From Bdellovibrio bacteriovorus (GTDB taxonomy: Bacteria > Bdellovibrionota > Bdellovibrionia > Bdellovibrionales > Bdellovibrionaceae), in the NCBI RefSeq assembly GCF_001592745.1, contig NZ_LUKD01000008.1:508740-572739 (forward strand): 64,000 nt of DNA, read 5' to 3'. Under the pieces are notes generated by a model, which was not told the DNA's origin, did no database searches, and saw nothing but the letters and a program-made list of their open reading frames with translations. Shown piece after piece: positions 19,301-25,957 of the stretch. The number at the start of each line of letters is the position of its first letter. Within the stretch, counting starts at the first letter, position 1. A program made the translations under genes and the position numbers.

Positions 19301-21125
19301 AGTTTGAAGTAGTCTCAATTGCAGTTTGTGACATCGCTTCACTGAACTGAACCGTGATGGAGGCGGGAAGACTTGAGCGAACACTGGTTGCAGGATTGAA
19401 CGAAGCCACAGTCGGAGCCGTACGGTCCATGGTCAGTGCCGTAGAGCAAGCAGAGACCGACACATTTCCGGAAGTATCGATGACAGTGATATTATACGAG
19501 TAAGTGTCTCCGTCAGTTCCCGTGAAGGAGCGATTGACAGCGGACGTGGCCAAAGAAATTGCCGAGCCTTCCAAGGTTAGACATGAAGAGTCCTTATAAA
19601 ACTGGATCTTTTGTTCGGCGATATCTGTTGCATCAGAAAGCGCCCATGTCGCCGATACGGGAGAGGCTTTAGTTGGTGAGGTTTGCAACCAAGACAAACT
19701 TGTCGGTAAAGAAGGAGCGTTGGTATCGTAAGTCACCTGGCTATCGGAACTCGTTGATACGGTATTTAAGTTTCCGGCTAGGTCTGAAAATTTATCTGCG
19801 TTGATAACCGGTTGAATCACACCATTATTATCAACACCTGAAACCGTCAGTTCATAATGAGTGGAATCAATCTTCGTCAGTGTGTACGTATTCACCAAAG
19901 CGGAACCCGAAAAACTGACATCCGAATCAGTCAAAGAACTTTCGGCAAGGGCCTCACTAAATACCAAAGTAAATCGCACTGGCAAGGTGTTCGTAGGATC
20001 TGCTTGGCCGGCCTTCTGGCTGATGACGACAGAAGGTTTTAATGTGTCATAGTTCCAAGTGTAGTTTGTCGAAGCCGAGTAGGGTTGCCAGAAGTTGTTA
20101 GTGTCTTTTCCAATCACGCAGATCTTTAAATTTTGATTCGCCAGCGAAAGAAGAGAATCCGTGATCTTCGTTCCCACCGCAATTTCACTCGAGTATCCCG
20201 AAGAAACAGCACAGTCTGTGCTGCCTTGGACACCCAGTTTATAACGATAGTGCGTGATGTTTGTCCCTGAAACAGTGATATCTAGATCGTCAACATTGCT
20301 CGGATTGGCGGGACGTCCACCCAATACAGCTGCGACTTCAACCCCGATGCCTGACATATTCAAAGAACCGCTATCGGCGATATCGGGATTGGTGTAATTC
20401 CAAGAGAGAGTTTGTGCATGAGTGTTCACTTCCGTCGGAGAATACGTAAGGACGAGTGTACAGGAAGAGTGACCGTTAAGAGTTCCTGTACAAGTTCCCC
20501 CAGTCCCCGGAAAGGAACCCCCTTTAAAAGCAAATGGCGCGGACAAAGAGCTTAAGTTTAAATTTTCTGCCGGCGCATCTTCGCTATTTTGCAAAGTCAC
20601 CGATCTTTCAATCACGGAGTCTTTAAGCTGAGCCCCGAAATCCAAAGTCGCAGCCGTCGCCGTCACTTTCGCGCGTGTTGTTTTGTCCTTTACGACGAAG
20701 GAAATGAAATTCGCGTCGAGGTCAGAAAAGCGCTCTCCGGTGAAACGAAGTTGAAACGTCTCATCACTTTCAATTTTTGTGTCCCGAGTTGGCTTGATGA
20801 TAAAACTAATGGAACTGACGCCAGGATGAACAATCAAAGTTCCATTGGAAGCCTCAAAGTCCCCATCGGCATCGTTCAACGTCCAGCCCAGGTCTTCGGC
20901 CTGCAAAGTCATGCCCGAGACATTGGGAGTTTCAATGCTTAATGTGATTTGATGGCCAATGCCTTCTTCAAGGACGACAGCAGTGCCGGATTCAACTGTG
21001 ATCTTTCTTAAAATTTCATTTTCGCTAAATAAAGGAGTCAGTGAGGCGTTCATACTACAACTTGTCAGTAGTAGGGCCACGCAAAGGGCTGAGCTGTATT
21101 TTAGGAACGTTCCGGCATTGAACAT
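13386..21125 (-). CDS. Giant multidomain lipoprotein with Calx-beta, Ig-like and RCC1 repeats
   Basis: 2579 residues. Lipoprotein signal with LLTSC and Cys23, so it is probably anchored in the outer membrane. Domains in order: a Calx-beta-like unit (about 43-130); a choice-of-anchor/ASPM-Hydin-like unit (about 150-260); many Ig-like modules of Bap/SprB type with recurring GQADPTNTLPV..T.V and NGSYK.G..I...V.FSENV motifs; two more Calx-beta units (about 1645-1860); and a C-terminal RCC1 propeller region from about 1870 with repeated HTCA...G.VYCWG....GQLG. Calx-beta/Ig units usually form Ca-stabilised stalks and RCC1 propellers bind ligands. A surface adhesin is the likely role (inference). 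No other gene is needed on its strand; the start ATG at 21125 has only a weak ribosome site. Confidence 0.85.
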   Translation of the reverse strand: MFNAGTFLKYSSALCVALLLTSCSMNASLTPLFSENEILRKITVESGTAVVLEEGIGHQITLSIETPNVSGMTLQAEDLGWTLNDADGDFEASNGTLIVHPGVSSISFIIKPTRDTKIESDETFQLRFTGERFSDLDANFISFVVKDKTTRAKVTATAATLDFGAQLKDSVIERSVTLQNSEDAPAENLNLSSLSAPFAFKGGSFPGTGGTCTGTLNGHSSCTLVLTYSPTEVNTHAQTLSWNYTNPDIADSGSLNMSGIGVEVAAVLGGRPANPSNVDDLDITVSGTNITHYRYKLGVQGSTDCAVSSGYSSEIAVGTKITDSLLSLANQNLKICVIGKDTNNFWQPYSASTNYTWNYDTLKPSVVISQKAGQADPTNTLPVRFTLVFSEALAESSLTDSDVSFSGSALVNTYTLTKIDSTHYELTVSGVDNNGVIQPVINADKFSDLAGNLNTVSTSSDSQVTYDTNAPSLPTSLSWLQTSPTKASPVSATWALSDATDIAEQKIQFYKDSSCLTLEGSAISLATSAVNRSFTGTDGDTYSYNITVIDTSGNVSVSACSTALTMDRTAPTVASFNPATSVRSSLPASITVQFSEAMSQTAIETTSNWSITCSAGANVSIAGASLSSATSAVVNLTVTTPPANGEVCTLTAKTSLTDLAANPLPTAATVQYTLDLPGSVLSVTSSLANGSYKAGQVIPISVQFSENVTVTGGTPELLVETGSTDQAATYLSGSGTNTLIFQYTVQAGDNSSDLDYESINALSLAGAAIKDSFGNDMVLSLPAPGSTGSLGANKALVIDTQAPGAFAISGVTGGTDTTEDEWLTNGSTATAHWETSAGSADYVVEIRNSDASATVCAAQTVAGTSSTFTGCTLNNGTQYTVRVSSRDAVGNTITATNNDFIFNVNTSAVIATITGQPTGKTNQTTLNIDVAGADVQTYRYKVGAAASTNCAVATGYSADIPVATNITDSVSGLGNTDIKVCVLGKNSASVEQALTSATSVTWTQDLTSPTLTINQKSGQADPTNTLPVEFTIVASEAITNFVVADITQSGTATGITWSLTTSDNITWSLKATAITGAGTLIPSITANKLTDVAGNNNTASTSTDNQITYETTKPSLTINQKAGQDDPTNTLPVEFTIVFTEAINPSTFAISDITQGGTASGITWSLATSDNVTWTLQATAITTAGTLIPSLTAGKISDPAGNTNNASTFTDATVTYDITAPVSASSLTWQQTTPTNTTAIVAQWTKSTSTDVASQKVRLYTGATCNTYTGTENTETSTATTSSFTGANGTTYSYQVISLDSAGNSVTSACSSALVIDTAVPTITNVTSNKANGAYTVGDVIDVRVTFSENVNVTGTPLLALNTTPARSASYASGTGTNTLIFNYTVQATDTVADLNYTATNSLTISSATIRDAASNNATLTLPGTAAAGSLGTNKNIVIDTTAPGITAFTVTNASPTNSTSFAITSSVSGSPASYCIMENNTAVASCTWTAGTTLPATFTVSTVNESKTLYAWVKDAAGNVSAMASSASIVFDNTPPTATLSGQPTGSSAKYALNIDVNGSGVVGYKYKIGPAASTDCTVAAGYSASEVVHTTNITDNISAYANGSVKLCVVGKDAAGNWQTYAAATTATWTKNSPAIQFTSTTSSISEYNDPTHTVAVSIPAAVDIAVSVSYTYSNGSAPTATMGSDYTATNGTATIAAGSTSVNISIPILDNSTEENDETFKMTLSSPVGGSLGTNTVHTVTITDDEEPPLVTIQDVYVTEGATTSLIATLSHPTDKGAVAINWTRDTCTGVDCAAAGTDYTMATTSGTASIPSGATTISFGSLTSLDNAVDELFKRVPIKITGITGGTSYISNADIIINDNDSPAGKDAVEVHAADNHTCARTSSGKVYCWGINNSGQLGRGNYIASSTPVEFTLPAPAVKISTRSSITCAITNAGALYCAGVGAHNNYPGAGLLGNGSLTTRSTATLVTGMSSGVTSVSIGYMNSCAVKDGGVYCWGAKDFGILGDPSTASSSAVPVSIAGLTSGVGKVMMGWTHACALKTGALYCWGVNTNGELGLGHFNPSWSISAVPGLGTVTDFWTGYYGTCAKNSSNQVYCWGNNGDYQIVTGLSADVPTPTLMSEYVNLTDMTIGVQTCVVMGGQAHCRGRNYFGEGGINQPTGTSIIPLSPVVGGSANVTAIAGSPGAHTCFIRSGQIYCTGFSGFGQLGDQQVLQSNGFYLSPDFVGASAISIFDEHACGVYGGGVKCMGDNIHNKAGNILADRMYLVPTSIKTLESNIGKMMTAPSGGCAIQLGVLKCWGRSYIRASTSTSGNPNTPAGLTSGVTDFAISMGNDFACAIKGGKLFCWGNLATSEIFDMAMGLYTNPVEITSAGSDNSKIVFGRFHACVIKTDKSVWCSGYNAQGQLGLGDTTLRPGLVQVPAFLNADELAMSSYGTCARFGTSTVRCFGQQSGNGSTGNAVAAPVEHTFTNINKLVSGYTNHCVIANGAVSCWGYNRFDQHGNNDYLTNEYHLSPTLLTTLNAYGTVTDFDIRNGYGSCGKVGTNWYCSGADTQGQLGTNKKPFRLAPVSVGPFPN
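17460..18120 (-). repeat. Tandem repeat inside the giant lipoprotein gene
   Basis: Two adjacent Ig-like modules of about 100 codons are near copies at protein and DNA level. They share INQK(S/A)GQ(A/D)DPTNTLPVEF, then DITQ(S/G)GTA(T/S)GITWSL, then TLIPS(I/L)TA. A third, more distant copy of the motif begins near 20015. Copy number could change by recombination. Confidence 0.6.
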
Positions 21126-21343
21126 CTTTGTTCTTTTCGGTTTTTTTAAAGATGAAATAAAGGCCTTTCAAAGAAGAAAAAGTCCAGTCTTTGTAGAGAT
21201 TTACACGCATTATGAATGTGAAATATTGTTCGGAGCTGAACGGGGATTCTCACTTTCAGACGAGTTAAACAACAGCCTGGTCCCTGGCACTCGAAGGCTT
21301 TACATCTGGACGAAGATGCGATTTTAACTTACTTTCGACTCTT

Positions 21344-22780
21344 ATGAGTGACGATAAAAATCAATTTGGCTGGAATTTCGATAACACTTATGCGCGATTG
21401 TCTGACGTCTTTTTTGAAAGAGTGAATCCGACGCCCGCTCGTACTCCTGTGATGGTGATGTTTAACGAGGCTCTAGCTCAAGATCTTGGCTTAAACGTTT
21501 CAGAACTAGCAAAGCAGGGTCAGAATTTTTTTGCGGGTAACAATCTTTTTAAAGGCTCAGAAGCCATCGCCCAAGCCTATGCTGGTCATCAATTCGGACA
21601 CATCAATATGTTGGGTGACGGGCGTGCGAATCTTTTAGGTGAACATGTGACTCCCAAAGGCGAGCGTTTTGATATTCAGCTTAAAGGGGCGGGCCGAACG
21701 CGTTTTTCTCGACGTGGTGATGGTCTTGCCGCTTTAGGCCCGATGCTTCGCGAGTATATTATCAGCGAAGCGATGTTCGCCTTAGGCATTCCCACGACGC
21801 GAAGTCTTGCGGTGGTAACAACCGGAGAACAAGTCATCAGAGAAACACCCTTACCGGGGGCGGTGCTAACCCGGGTTGCTAGCAGCCACCTGCGTGTTGG
21901 AACATTCGAATATGCAGCGGGTTTTGATCAAGGTAAAAACTTAAGCGAACTCGCAGATTACACTCTTCGTCGTCACTATCCTGATTTGGTGTCGCATCCT
22001 GAACCTTACGTCGCTCTTTTGAAGGCGGTCATCGAACGTCAGGCGTCGTTGATCGTTAAATGGATGCAAGTAGGTTTTGTCCACGGCGTGATGAACACGG
22101 ACAACATGACTATTTCTGGTGAGACGATCGACTACGGTCCTTGTGCATTCATGGATCGCTTTTCACTTTCTACGGTTTTTAGTTCCATCGATGTTCAAGG
22201 AAGATATTCCTATGGACAACAGCCCTCGATCGGGCAATGGAATTTAGCGCGCTTCGCAGAAACCTTGCTTCCACTCTTTAGCGCTTCTCAAGAGGAGGCG
22301 ATTGCGAAAGCCGAAGAAGCCCTCGACACTTACGCCGAGCACTTGCAGCGTCACTGGGTGACGGGCATGCGCGGTAAACTAGGAATCGTGCAAGCAGGAG
22401 AGGACGATATGCCTCTCTTTAATTCGCTTTTAGAACTTATGGAGAAGAATCAGGCCGACTACACGAATACTTTCCGGGCTCTCGCGAACGGGAAGATGTT
22501 GGATGAACCGCTCTTTAAAAGTTCCGAATTCTTAGAGTGGCACAAAGCTTGGCAAGCGCGAAATCCTGACTTGGACTTAATGCTTAAGCATAATCCAGCA
22601 GTCATCCCTCGTAATCATATGGTCGAGAAAGCTCTAGCGGCCGCCGTCGAAAAAAATGACTACTCCGTTGTGAACCGTTTGCTCGAGGTTGTTCGAAATC
22701 CTTTCGTCGAACCTAAGGATGGTGCAGAGTTTTTGAGTCCCGCTGATGATGAAGATTATCAAACTTTTTGCGGGACTTAA
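21344..22780 (+). CDS. selO: SelO/YdiU family protein adenylyltransferase
   Basis: 478 residues, a full-length SelO pseudokinase. These proteins transfer AMP from ATP to Ser, Thr or Tyr of target proteins, often in redox stress. Family signatures: N-terminal WNFDNTYARL, AYAGHQFGHINMLGDGRANLLGE, FDIQLKGAGRTRFSRRGDGLAALGPMLREYI, SSHLRVGTFEYAA and the metal-binding HGVMNTDNMTISGETIDYGPCAF. It ends in YQTFCGT. The Cys here stands where some homologues have selenocysteine (UGSS), as in Escherichia coli YdiU. ATG at 21344. The next small membrane gene begins three bases after the stop. Confidence 0.93.
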   Translation: MSDDKNQFGWNFDNTYARLSDVFFERVNPTPARTPVMVMFNEALAQDLGLNVSELAKQGQNFFAGNNLFKGSEAIAQAYAGHQFGHINMLGDGRANLLGEHVTPKGERFDIQLKGAGRTRFSRRGDGLAALGPMLREYIISEAMFALGIPTTRSLAVVTTGEQVIRETPLPGAVLTRVASSHLRVGTFEYAAGFDQGKNLSELADYTLRRHYPDLVSHPEPYVALLKAVIERQASLIVKWMQVGFVHGVMNTDNMTISGETIDYGPCAFMDRFSLSTVFSSIDVQGRYSYGQQPSIGQWNLARFAETLLPLFSASQEEAIAKAEEALDTYAEHLQRHWVTGMRGKLGIVQAGEDDMPLFNSLLELMEKNQADYTNTFRALANGKMLDEPLFKSSEFLEWHKAWQARNPDLDLMLKHNPAVIPRNHMVEKALAAAVEKNDYSVVNRLLEVVRNPFVEPKDGAEFLSPADDEDYQTFCGT

Positions 22781-22782
22781 TT

Positions 22783-23052
22783 GTGTCTTTCAATGATGTT
22801 TTAGGCTGGGTGGCCTCGCTTGTTCTGATCGCTACGATTGTGAATCAGATACGCAAACAGATCCGTGATCGGACTTCGGAAGGAGTTTCGATTTATCTTT
22901 TTGCAGGGCAGATTTTCTCAAGCCTGGGTCTGACTGTTTATTCTTATAATTTGGGGAATTGGGTTTTTACGGTTTTGAATTTCGTTTTGCTCTTAACAAA
23001 TATCACCGGATTTTATTTTACTAAGAAGTTTAAGGATGAGGAGAAGGGGTAG
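22783..23052 (+). CDS. SemiSWEET/PQ-loop-like small membrane protein
   Basis: 89 residues with three predicted transmembrane helices (about 6-22, 35-52, 58-78) and the layout of a bacterial SemiSWEET half-transporter, which dimerises to carry sugars. N-terminal VLGWVASLVLIATIVNQI is followed by the RTSEGVSIYLFAGQ loop. The frame is open to a TTG at 22768 that would overlap selO; I prefer the GTG at 22783 because GCGGGAC precedes it. Substrate unknown. Confidence 0.75.
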   Translation: MSFNDVLGWVASLVLIATIVNQIRKQIRDRTSEGVSIYLFAGQIFSSLGLTVYSYNLGNWVFTVLNFVLLLTNITGFYFTKKFKDEEKG

Positions 23053-23092
23053 TTTCTTCTTTTTTTCATTTCGATATTTTTTCTGAAGACTG

Positions 23093-23345
23093 ATGAGTTT
23101 GGCTTGTTTCTCGCTTCGCTTGAAACTCGCTTTTGATTTTGGCTTCTTGTTCGCTTTGCTCACAAGTCGCATCTTGGTGCTTCGATCGTGGAGGGGATTG
23201 GGCTCGGGCCATCGTGGCCCTCGGTCCTTTGGACCGCCTTCGGCGCCTTCGAGGACGCATCCTGCGTCGTCGATGAACCCCTGTGGTCGGCGCGCGCTGC
23301 TTGCCGCGAGCTTTGGTGATCTTTTTTTTGCGCCAACCTTTTGAG
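23093..23345. repeat. Cluster of short GC-rich hairpins, no gene
   Basis: Dense small inverted repeats: GGGCCA/TGGCCC (23206-23220), CGGTCC/GGACCG (23222-23236) and GACGCA/TGCGTC (23254-23268), each with a three-base loop, plus TCGCTTCGCTT-like runs near 23110-23160. Open frames on both strands here translate to Arg/Pro/Ser-rich low complexity and lack ribosome sites, so I treat it as non-coding, possibly a dispersed palindromic element. It lies just outside the left end of the integrated element. Confidence 0.45.
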
Positions 23346-23379
23346 TTCAAAGCCCCTTGGGAGAACCAAGACTGTGAGT

Positions 23380-23423
23380 AAAAATAAAAAACCCGAATCT
23401 TTCGATTCGGGTTTTTTATTTTT
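23380..23423. terminator. Strong bidirectional terminator
   Basis: A perfect 20-bp stem (A-rich then CCCGAATC, and complement) with a TTTC loop, ending in T-runs on both strands. It is only 11 bases left of the 13-bp repeat that marks the left end of the integrated element. In the uninterrupted chromosome it would lie directly after tRNA-Glu and serve as its terminator on the minus strand. Confidence 0.85.
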
Positions 23424-23434
23424 AGTTACAAAAT

Positions 23435-23447
23435 TTGGCGTTCCCAA
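23435..23447 (+). repeat. attL: 13-bp copy of the tRNA-Glu 3' end
   Basis: TTGGCGTTCCCAA is identical to 37916-37928, where it is the 3' end (with CCA) of tRNA-Glu in antisense. Here it is the left half of a 27-base palindrome (23434-23460) whose right arm is the reverse complement of the same tRNA end. Probable left attachment site of the element. Confidence 0.65.
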
Positions 23448-23603
23448 TGGGAACGCCAAAGGGCCCCGTCGCGAAGCGATGGGTCTAACATAACTTTTCG
23501 AGTTCAGGCGAAATATAAATGAAGCAAGAGTAGTGAGAAAAGTTGGCGTGGGAACCCGAATTGGAAACGACCATGGTTTCCTCCGCCCAACGCAGTAGAG
23601 CTA

Positions 23604-24020
23604 GTGAATATCATTGAGTTTCCATTCGTGCAATCGCACCGCTCTGAGAGCTTCCTGCGGCAAAAGTACCTAAATGAACGCCTATCTCCAGCTGAAATCG
23701 GAGCTCAATGTTTTTCCTCCAAGCGCACGATCTTAGCTTGGCTTGAGCATTATAAAATTCCAGTTCGTCCTGAGGATATGCCCGAGAGAAGAGGATTGCG
23801 ATTCGGAGAAAGACGAGAAAAAGGACGGATTATCAGAGATGAAAGAGAGCAAAGAGTGATCGCAAAAATGCACAAATTGCGATCTCGAGGATACAGCTAT
23901 CCCCAAATAGTCGAGGTTCTGAACTCGATGGGGGTCAGGCCCAAATCAGGGAAAAAGTGGTACCTGAAGATAGTTTTTGAGGTCATAAATTCAAAAATCT
24001 CAAAATTATCCAAAATTTAA
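23604..24020 (+). CDS. Small recombinase-related helix-turn-helix protein
   Basis: 138 residues from a GTG. It has two helix-turn-helix-like parts: RLSPAEIGAQCFSSKRTILAWL (about 30-50) and a C-terminal SRGYSYPQIVEVLNSMGVRPKSGKKW (about 93-118). The latter resembles the DNA-binding Recombinase domain of serine integrases (pattern LN..G....G..W). There is no catalytic resolvase domain. It may be a DNA-binding factor such as an excisionase or regulator of the element (inference). It lies directly inside attL. Confidence 0.6.
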   Translation: MNIIEFPFVQSHRSESFLRQKYLNERLSPAEIGAQCFSSKRTILAWLEHYKIPVRPEDMPERRGLRFGERREKGRIIRDEREQRVIAKMHKLRSRGYSYPQIVEVLNSMGVRPKSGKKWYLKIVFEVINSKISKLSKI

Positions 24021-24371
24021 ATTCCAACGATTACGAATACTTAACTAAATAAGCAGTGAGGAATTGAGAATGTGCATCAAAAAAGAGTTTGATTTTGCCG
24101 AAATACACGCTATCCTAAGGGTAAGTTGAAAACGAATGCACATTATCAACTACTCACTCAAGAAAGGAGGCAAATGAGAGCAGAGTTAGAAATTGTAGCT
24201 ACGGTTACCAGTCTTGGCCGACATCAATAACCGCAGCCGCATAAATCCCCCAAAGAGGATTCACAAATAAATGTAACACAGCTTTGAGAGTTTGGCCAGT
24301 GTTCTGTCCAAACCCTTCTTTGGAGATAAATGAAACCAGTTTTAACAATCTTTAAAGAAGGAGATTTTTTT
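24021..24371 (+). other. 350-base leader region before the restriction operon
   Basis: No long gene. It holds a 9-base inverted repeat (AATGTGCAT near 24069 and ATGCACATT near 24136) and two very short frames with good ribosome sites, at 24070-24129 (19 codons, GAGGAA upstream) and 24174-24230. It is the likely promoter and control region of the operon beginning at 24372. Confidence 0.4.
24174..24230 (+). CDS. Possible 18-residue leader peptide
   Basis: ATG at 24174 has a near-ideal AAAGGAGG four bases upstream, and the frame MRAELEIVATVTSLGRHQ stops at 24230. No family is recognisable at this length. It may be a leader peptide or simply a remnant of a longer gene. Confidence 0.25.
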   Translation: MRAELEIVATVTSLGRHQ

Positions 24372-24680
24372 ATGAGACAGATTTACGAGGTTCCCAAAGA
24401 GGAAATCTCAAAGGTTCTAAGCGCAATTGGAAGATCTCAGATGGCACATCGACTTGCGATTTATAAAGCAGTCGGTGGAAAGCTAAAACCGTCATTTAAT
24501 TATGTGATGGATCATCTAGAAAAAATGGGAGCAATCATTGAAGTCGAGCGTGACTTTTATGCGCTCCATCCGGTCTTCCGTGAAATGGATGATGAGGCAG
24601 GATTAAAAGCCTGCTTTCCGATGAAGGTGAAAAAATTAAAGTCAGACAAGGCGGAGGCTGTATGGATCAGAAGTCATTGA
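24372..24680 (+). CDS. Small winged-helix-like protein at head of restriction operon
   Basis: 102 residues from the ATG at 24372, chosen because AAGAAGGAGA lies upstream; an earlier ATG at 24330 lacks this. Helical N-terminal part (SKVLSAIGRSQMAHRLAIYKAVGG) and a segment FNYVMDHLEKMGAIIEVERDFYALHP that looks like a winged-helix recognition helix plus wing. It overlaps the next gene by 19 bases, so it is probably part of the operon, perhaps as its repressor. No specific family recognised. Confidence 0.6.
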   Translation: MRQIYEVPKEEISKVLSAIGRSQMAHRLAIYKAVGGKLKPSFNYVMDHLEKMGAIIEVERDFYALHPVFREMDDEAGLKACFPMKVKKLKSDKAEAVWIRSH

Positions 24681-25939
24681 TCGCATCGCTTTCGATCCCT
24701 TGCCCTGAGTGCGGCTACTTGCTGCATACAGAGGATGCCGTTCGAAAACACATTCAAAGCGAACTCGAAAAATCCTCTAAGGACCTGCAAGTGAAAATGC
24801 AAACTCAGGAGAAGCTATTTAAGGAGAAGCAAGCCGAACTTGATAAACAAAAGGCTGATATTGATTCCTTAGTAGAAAAGCAACTGAAGGCTAAGCTTCA
24901 GTTAGTCCAGCAAACGGCATCTAAAGAAGCAAAAGAAAAGATCAGTCTTGAGCTTGAGGATCTGAAAAATCAGATCAATGAAAAGCAAGAGGCGCTTCAG
25001 AAGGCTCAGGCATCAGAGCTTGAGTTGCGAAAGGCTGCTCGTGAAGTTCAGGAGAAGGAGAAGAATCTTGAACTTGAAGTGCAGCGCCGAGTGCAAGACC
25101 AAGTTGATTCAGAAAAGCAGGCAATGCATGAATCGATGGGTCAGGAATTTCAGCTTAAGCTTCTTGAAAAAGAAAAGCAGATCCGAGATATGCAGGTGAA
25201 GCTGGAAGAGGCTAAGCGTGCTTCTCTTCAGGGCTCTCAGCAAAACCAAGGGGAAGCTGTTGAAGATGATATCGAAAGCCAGCTGAAGGCTCGATACCCT
25301 ACGGACACCTTCGATCCAGTTCCGAAGGGAGCAGAAGGTGCAGACCTCGTTCATTCAGTGCGCAACTCCTCGGGCCAAGTGGTTGGCACGACAGTTATCG
25401 AGCTGAAAAATACGAGAACCTTTCCTGGGGACTGTATTCAGAAGCTTGCGCGTGACCAGCGTGTACTTGGTGCTGACGCGGCAATCCTGATTACGAAAAC
25501 TCTACCAAAAGATGCGCCTCCAATTAGTATCATCGATGGCGTTTTCGTTGTTTCGCTATCATTAGCGGTTCCATTCATTTCGATCATCAGAAAGTCGATT
25601 GAAGAATTGTCGTACGCTCGTGCGACGACTCAGGGGCAAGACGAGAAAATGAAGTTGATCTACTCGTATCTTACGGGTCCGGCTTTTAAGCAAAAGATCA
25701 CTTCGATCGTGAATGCTTTTGAGACCTTGATGGAGCAACATGAAGGCGAAAAGAAGTACTTCAAGAAAATGTGGGCTTCTCGCGAAAAGATGTTGGAGCA
25801 AGTAATTGATTCGGCAACTGGGATGTACGGCGACATCGAAGGTATCGCTGGGCGTATTTTGCCTGAGGTAAAAGCTCTTGCTCTGCCAGAGGTGAAAGAA
25901 GTTGAAACAGTTTTGATTGATGGGAGGGGCGATCAGTGA
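24662..25939 (+). CDS. DUF2130 family coiled-coil nuclease-like protein
   Basis: 425 residues; GGCGGAGG precedes its ATG. N-terminal CPECGYLL half of a zinc-ribbon-like motif, then a long Glu/Lys/Gln coiled coil (about 30-195), then a DUF2130 domain. DUF2130 belongs to the PD-(D/E)XK-like fold. Here Asp in GADLVHSV and the pair in VIELKNTRTF (Glu-x-Lys) fit the catalytic pattern, followed by KLARDQRVLGADAAILITKTLP. Biochemical activity of the family is not established to my knowledge. It lies 18 bases before the half-size HsdS, so it may act with the restriction system. Confidence 0.8.
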   Translation: MDQKSLIASLSIPCPECGYLLHTEDAVRKHIQSELEKSSKDLQVKMQTQEKLFKEKQAELDKQKADIDSLVEKQLKAKLQLVQQTASKEAKEKISLELEDLKNQINEKQEALQKAQASELELRKAAREVQEKEKNLELEVQRRVQDQVDSEKQAMHESMGQEFQLKLLEKEKQIRDMQVKLEEAKRASLQGSQQNQGEAVEDDIESQLKARYPTDTFDPVPKGAEGADLVHSVRNSSGQVVGTTVIELKNTRTFPGDCIQKLARDQRVLGADAAILITKTLPKDAPPISIIDGVFVVSLSLAVPFISIIRKSIEELSYARATTQGQDEKMKLIYSYLTGPAFKQKITSIVNAFETLMEQHEGEKKYFKKMWASREKMLEQVIDSATGMYGDIEGIAGRILPEVKALALPEVKEVETVLIDGRGDQ

Positions 25940-25957
25940 TCGCCTTCCAGGTGGTAT

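Noticed and set aside
21228..21241. GTTC-N6-GAAC palindrome upstream of the giant lipoprotein and selO
   Set aside because: Shorter half-sites and different spacing from GTTCT-N9-AGAAC; may be chance.
23066..23350. Open frames on both strands (about 83-99 codons) in the hairpin cluster
   Set aside because: Arg/Pro/Ser low complexity on both strands, no ribosome site, composition explained by dense short inverted repeats.
23434..23460. 27-base palindrome at attL considered as a terminator
   Set aside because: No T-run follows; the match of its left arm to the tRNA-Glu 3' end explains it better as an attachment site.
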